Origin: Accumulibacter sp.
GTDB lineage: Bacteria; Pseudomonadota; Gammaproteobacteria; Burkholderiales; Rhodocyclaceae
Assembly (NCBI GenBank): GCA_031276375.1
Contig: JAISNE010000296.1
Location: 1 to 17,320, forward strand
Length of the DNA stretch: 17,320 bases
Direction of reading: 5' to 3'
Below are positions 14,286 through 17,320 of this stretch, piece by piece. The notes under the pieces were generated by a model that ran no database searches, had not been told where the DNA came from, and saw only the letters and a program-made list of their open reading frames with translations. The position numbers and the translations under genes are program-made. Position 1 is the first letter of the stretch, and every line of letters begins with the position of its first letter.

Positions 14286-17021
14286 TTACCCCCACATCGC
14301 GCTCATCAGCATGACAAGATCGCGTCGTGGAAGCACTTCCGTGAATTCACGCCAGTCCTTTTTTGGCGGCATCATTGTGCCGGTGTACCGGAGGTCAAAG
14401 CCGGTCGCGGTTTTCTGTGCGTTGATGTATTCGTCCAGCCGCTCGCCGAGCGTTTCAATGTCCTCAATCCAATCGTCTTTGATGGTGTCGGGCAGCGAAC
14501 CGAAGAGGTCGTAGCGGTTCTTCATGCGTTCGGATAGGCGGTCGTAGATTTTCTCGTCCACGGTCTGCTCGAACACGAGGTTCAACATGTCTACGGTTTC
14601 GCGCCGCTGCCCGAAGCGTTTGATGCGGCCAATGCGTTGTTCGAGCCGAGTTGGATTCCACGGCAAATCAACGTTGATCAGCGTACCGAGAGTTTGCAGG
14701 TTCAAGCCCTCGCATGCGGCGTCGGTCGCCACCATCACGCGAATCTGGTGTTCGGCGACCATGCGCTTCAAGGTTTCACGTTCAACGGTCACGCTATCGC
14801 CGCGCTGGTAGAGGCGGCTGCGGCCCGCGCCCGCGTACAGGCCGACCGCTTTTTCCGGGTAGCGAGCCGCCAGCGAGTCGGCCAACCACCTCGCCGTGTC
14901 GTAATACTGGCTGAAGATGATGACGCCCAAGTCTAGCCACTTCTCCTTGTCGAGGAAATGGACGACGGCTTCTATCTTCGGGTCGATTTCCAGCCGTTCG
15001 AGCCGAGCAATCAAGCGTTGCAGCACTTCGCGTTCCTCGCCCGTCTCGACCTTGAGGTCGGCTTCCCGCTCTTCGTCCTCCTCGTGCTCGGCATCGCCTT
15101 GCAGCAAGCGCCGCGCCGTCGCCAGGCCCGCGTGAACGCTGGAGCAGATGCGCTGCTCCATCAGGTTCTTCATGAAGCCGCTGCCCATGCCGCGTTTGGT
15201 CAGCGCCTTGCCGAAGGCGCGGGCTTCGCCATACGCCTGCCGGAAGTCCTCCGAGGTGCGCAGCGCCTTGCCCTCGAACAAGACGTCGAAGGCCCGTTGT
15301 TCCGATGCCTGCCCGCGTTCCGGATGGAGATCCACACCGATCCTGGCCAGCAATCCAGCCTCTTCAAGTTGTTGGCGCTTACGCAGCACGACGTGACGAA
15401 CCAACGGGTTCTCACGCTGGAACAGCGTGGCCCCGGCGATGCGGCGTTCCAGTTCTTCTTCCAGAATTTCCCGCGTCTCTTCCGTCAGATCGGCGAGCGA
15501 ACGGTTGGTCTGCCATTCACCGTTCTGCAAGCCCAGGTCCTGCCGGATCGCCGAGAACAAGCGCCGGGCGCGCGGTTCAACGCTTGATTCCATGCGCGGC
15601 AGCGGCGAACGCAACAGTTCCCAGGCATGGTCAAGTGTCTCCACCTCCACGCGGCCCGCGAGGATGTCGAGCACTTCGTCGGGCCGATGCCACGGCGCAA
15701 GATCGTGTCCCAGCACGAAACGTCCAGTGCCTTGATGCAGGATGCCGAGCAAATCCCACAGATCGGCGGAATTGGTCTGGATCGGCGTGGCCGTGCCCAA
15801 CAACACATGGTCGGCCCGCGCGGCGATCGCGCGTATGAAGGCCAACAACTCATTGGGCGTTCTCGCTTCCCTGCCGAAGCCCTGGCGCGTCCGGGCCTTG
15901 TGCGCTTCGTCCAGAATCACGACGCCAAAGCGCATACCCAGCAGATGCTGCTTCTCCAGCGAATCGCGCATCATCAAGCCCGTGGAGACGATGCCGATCC
16001 GAAGCGGGCAGCGGGTGATCCGCTCACGCCCCGCGGGCGACAGGGCGCGTTCGTCCACGTCCAGCCAGACCTTGCCCAAGGTATCCCAACGCGCTGTCGG
16101 GATGCCCAGCTTGTCCAGCATCTCGGTCTGCCATTGCCCGGTCAGCGTGGCGGGGGCGAAGATCACCACCGGACGACGCGGCCCATTTCCTTTGTCAGAC
16201 AGCAGGCATAGCGTCAGCGCGGCGGTGCCCAGCGAGAGCGTCTTGCCCAAGCCTACCTCATCAGCCAACAGCAGGCGTACCGTGCCATACAGCCACTGGT
16301 GCCGCAGGCACTCGGTCAGAAAACCCTGCTGCCACGGCTGGAGTTGCTGTCCCTCGCGGTACAGCGGCGACTCGATCAGCGCCGCGGGCGCGAGGTTCTC
16401 GTCCTCCTCGATCTCGGAGAACCCGATCTCACGCCGATAGCCGCGTCGGCGCACCTCGCGGATCACGGCCCGCGGTAGCGGCTTGGCGGCGTTCCAGAGG
16501 AAATCGAATTCCTCCTCGATCCACGCCACGCCTTCCGGCGATTCGTCCTCCCACAGGATTTCGTAGTGGCGCCGCCAGCCGCTGCGCGTTTCGTTCATCG
16601 AGCCGATGAAGCCCAGCCTGCGACCATCGTCTAGCGTGATGACGCCCGCCTTGCCATGCACGAATCCGCAGATGTCGTCGGGCGCAACGCGCACCGCCGG
16701 CCCGTGCTTCTGGAGAAAGGTGTCCAGCCGTCGGTAGCGTTCGCGGTTCAGCAAGGCTTCAGCCTCCAGAGCGCGCTCGTTCCATCGGCCCAGCATCTTG
16801 CTTTCGCGCAGTTGCGCTACCTTCAAATCGTCCGGATGGATGTCCACGTTGCAGACGATCTTGACTTCGGGAATGAGTTCCAGCGTTTCGCCCGCCACCT
16901 CGAACAGCGAGCTGGTGAAGTAACCGGCAATGCGCTTGTAACTCCTGGCGCCGGCCAGATGCCGCATCAGAAAGCTCGCATCCAGCCGGTGCATGCGCGA
17001 AGAGAAACGCTGAATGGACAT
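14286..17021 (-). CDS. PLD-like nuclease domain fused to SNF2-family helicase
   Basis: Encodes 911 residues. Residues 1-180 form a phospholipase D-like domain with one HKD-type motif: FVHGKAGVI (H122, K124) followed by FIGSMNETRSGW (N143). One motif per chain means a dimer would be needed for a full nuclease site. Residues from about 225 form an SF2/SNF2 motor: Walker A LADEVGLGKT (K260), Walker B ILDEAHKAR (371-374), motif III GTATPIQTN, and a C-terminal RecA lobe with IIFSQYYDTARWL and EGLNLQ...NPTRLEQRIGRIKRFGQ (motif VI arginines). An acidic, helical insert (about 640-680) separates the lobes. PLD and SNF2 proteins occur in anti-phage systems such as DISARM and Dpd, but there as separate genes. 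Six bp separate it from the upstream gene, so they form an operon. Confidence 0.9.
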   Translation of the reverse strand: MSIQRFSSRMHRLDASFLMRHLAGARSYKRIAGYFTSSLFEVAGETLELIPEVKIVCNVDIHPDDLKVAQLRESKMLGRWNERALEAEALLNRERYRRLDTFLQKHGPAVRVAPDDICGFVHGKAGVITLDDGRRLGFIGSMNETRSGWRRHYEILWEDESPEGVAWIEEEFDFLWNAAKPLPRAVIREVRRRGYRREIGFSEIEEDENLAPAALIESPLYREGQQLQPWQQGFLTECLRHQWLYGTVRLLLADEVGLGKTLSLGTAALTLCLLSDKGNGPRRPVVIFAPATLTGQWQTEMLDKLGIPTARWDTLGKVWLDVDERALSPAGRERITRCPLRIGIVSTGLMMRDSLEKQHLLGMRFGVVILDEAHKARTRQGFGREARTPNELLAFIRAIAARADHVLLGTATPIQTNSADLWDLLGILHQGTGRFVLGHDLAPWHRPDEVLDILAGRVEVETLDHAWELLRSPLPRMESSVEPRARRLFSAIRQDLGLQNGEWQTNRSLADLTEETREILEEELERRIAGATLFQRENPLVRHVVLRKRQQLEEAGLLARIGVDLHPERGQASEQRAFDVLFEGKALRTSEDFRQAYGEARAFGKALTKRGMGSGFMKNLMEQRICSSVHAGLATARRLLQGDAEHEEDEEREADLKVETGEEREVLQRLIARLERLEIDPKIEAVVHFLDKEKWLDLGVIIFSQYYDTARWLADSLAARYPEKAVGLYAGAGRSRLYQRGDSVTVERETLKRMVAEHQIRVMVATDAACEGLNLQTLGTLINVDLPWNPTRLEQRIGRIKRFGQRRETVDMLNLVFEQTVDEKIYDRLSERMKNRYDLFGSLPDTIKDDWIEDIETLGERLDEYINAQKTATGFDLRYTGTMMPPKKDWREFTEVLPRRDLVMLMSAMWG

Positions 17022-17027
17022 CGTGCT

Positions 17028-17320
17028 TCAGTTCCGAGGTTTCACCCCGCCTTTACGACCCAAGCCGAAACCGACACGATATAAATCAGGCATGTCGATG
17101 CGTCCGTCTTTTTTGGTTTCCAGCAAGCCTAGACGCTGCAAATCTTCACGCACGCCATCCCAACCACGTTCGATATGCTGAACCGGAAGGCGCGTCGAAC
17201 GGATACTTTGAGGGCCATCGGGAAATTTTTTCCGCCACTGCTCCCGTACCGGCTCGAAATCACTGGGCACGTTCATTCCGCTCAAGGCGGAGAGGAGATC
17301 AGGCACCCACGGGTAGTCTT
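17028..17320 (-). CDS. Partial gene upstream of the PLD-SNF2 helicase (3' part only)
   Basis: The frame is open to the window edge, so only the last ~96 codons are seen, reading DYPWVPDLLSALSG at the left and ending in YRVGFGLGRKGGVKPRN. A GTG at 17306 is not convincing as a start because the sequence before it is equally protein-like. The segment has a helical, winged-helix-like feel (GWDGVREDLQRLGLLETKKD, then a short MPDLYRVG), as in C-terminal DNA-binding modules. I cannot name it. The 6-bp gap to the helicase makes it a likely functional partner. Confidence 0.6.
   Translation of the reverse strand, partial: DYPWVPDLLSALSGMNVPSDFEPVREQWRKKFPDGPQSIRSTRLPVQHIERGWDGVREDLQRLGLLETKKDGRIDMPDLYRVGFGLGRKGGVKPRN

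Noticed and set aside
14637..16211. Several 100-230-codon plus-strand frames opposite the helicase
   Set aside because: All are antisense to a helicase with intact motifs, and none shows a plausible start region or family signature.
14286..17021. Naming the helicase as DrmD of DISARM or as Mokosh MkoC
   Set aside because: DISARM keeps PLD (DrmC) and SNF2 (DrmD) as separate genes, and Mokosh motors are SF1-like with the PLD elsewhere. The architecture here differs and the neighbouring genes are not visible.

Overview
The window is GC-rich and looks like the chromosome of a betaproteobacterium. The grounds are the glnD, map and guaB-guaA protein sequences, the gene order (map-glnD next to a DUF4124 gene and guaB-guaA) and the codon bias. 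Rhodocyclales or a relative is plausible, but this is inference only. The left 7.2 kb is core chromosome. The right 10 kb is an accessory island inserted immediately after guaA, and it runs off the right edge.

Core part (1-7180). On the minus strand, map (methionine aminopeptidase) and glnD (the PII uridylyltransferase/uridylyl-removing enzyme) form a translationally coupled pair behind a recognisable promoter. Upstream of them, also on the minus strand, is a small exported DUF4124 protein. Divergent from that gene, guaB and guaA encode the two enzymes that turn IMP into GMP. An 8-bp stem hairpin lies just before guaA.

Island entry (7180-9240). After the guaA stop come an intrinsic terminator, a 14-bp imperfect direct repeat, and six copies of the 7-mer ATGGTAT/ATACCAT packed into 180 bp. 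A DUF4102-type tyrosine integrase follows, and the last 7-mer copy covers its start codon. Two tandem AlpA/excisionase-like regulators face the integrase.

Island cargo, all on the minus strand (9240-17320). Read in the direction of transcription, from the right edge leftwards, it contains: the 3' part of an unknown gene; a 911-residue PLD-plus-SNF2 helicase, which is the best defence candidate; a scar region with an IS5-like transposase fragment and a 99-bp element bounded by perfect 14-bp inverted repeats; a chain of small, mostly overlapping accessory genes; an ssb gene whose acidic C-terminal tip is cut off by an in-frame amber codon; and a 704-residue cytosine-C5 methyltransferase with about eight degenerate ~38-residue repeats in its target-recognition region. 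Two genes (ssb and a ~100-codon gene at 12932-13244) carry single lesions, so the cargo is either decaying or contains local sequence errors.

How it fits together: integrase plus AlpA pair form the mobility and regulation module; methyltransferase, SSB and small proteins form a phage/ICE-like maintenance block; the helicase operon is a candidate anti-phage or anti-plasmid module whose other parts lie beyond the window.
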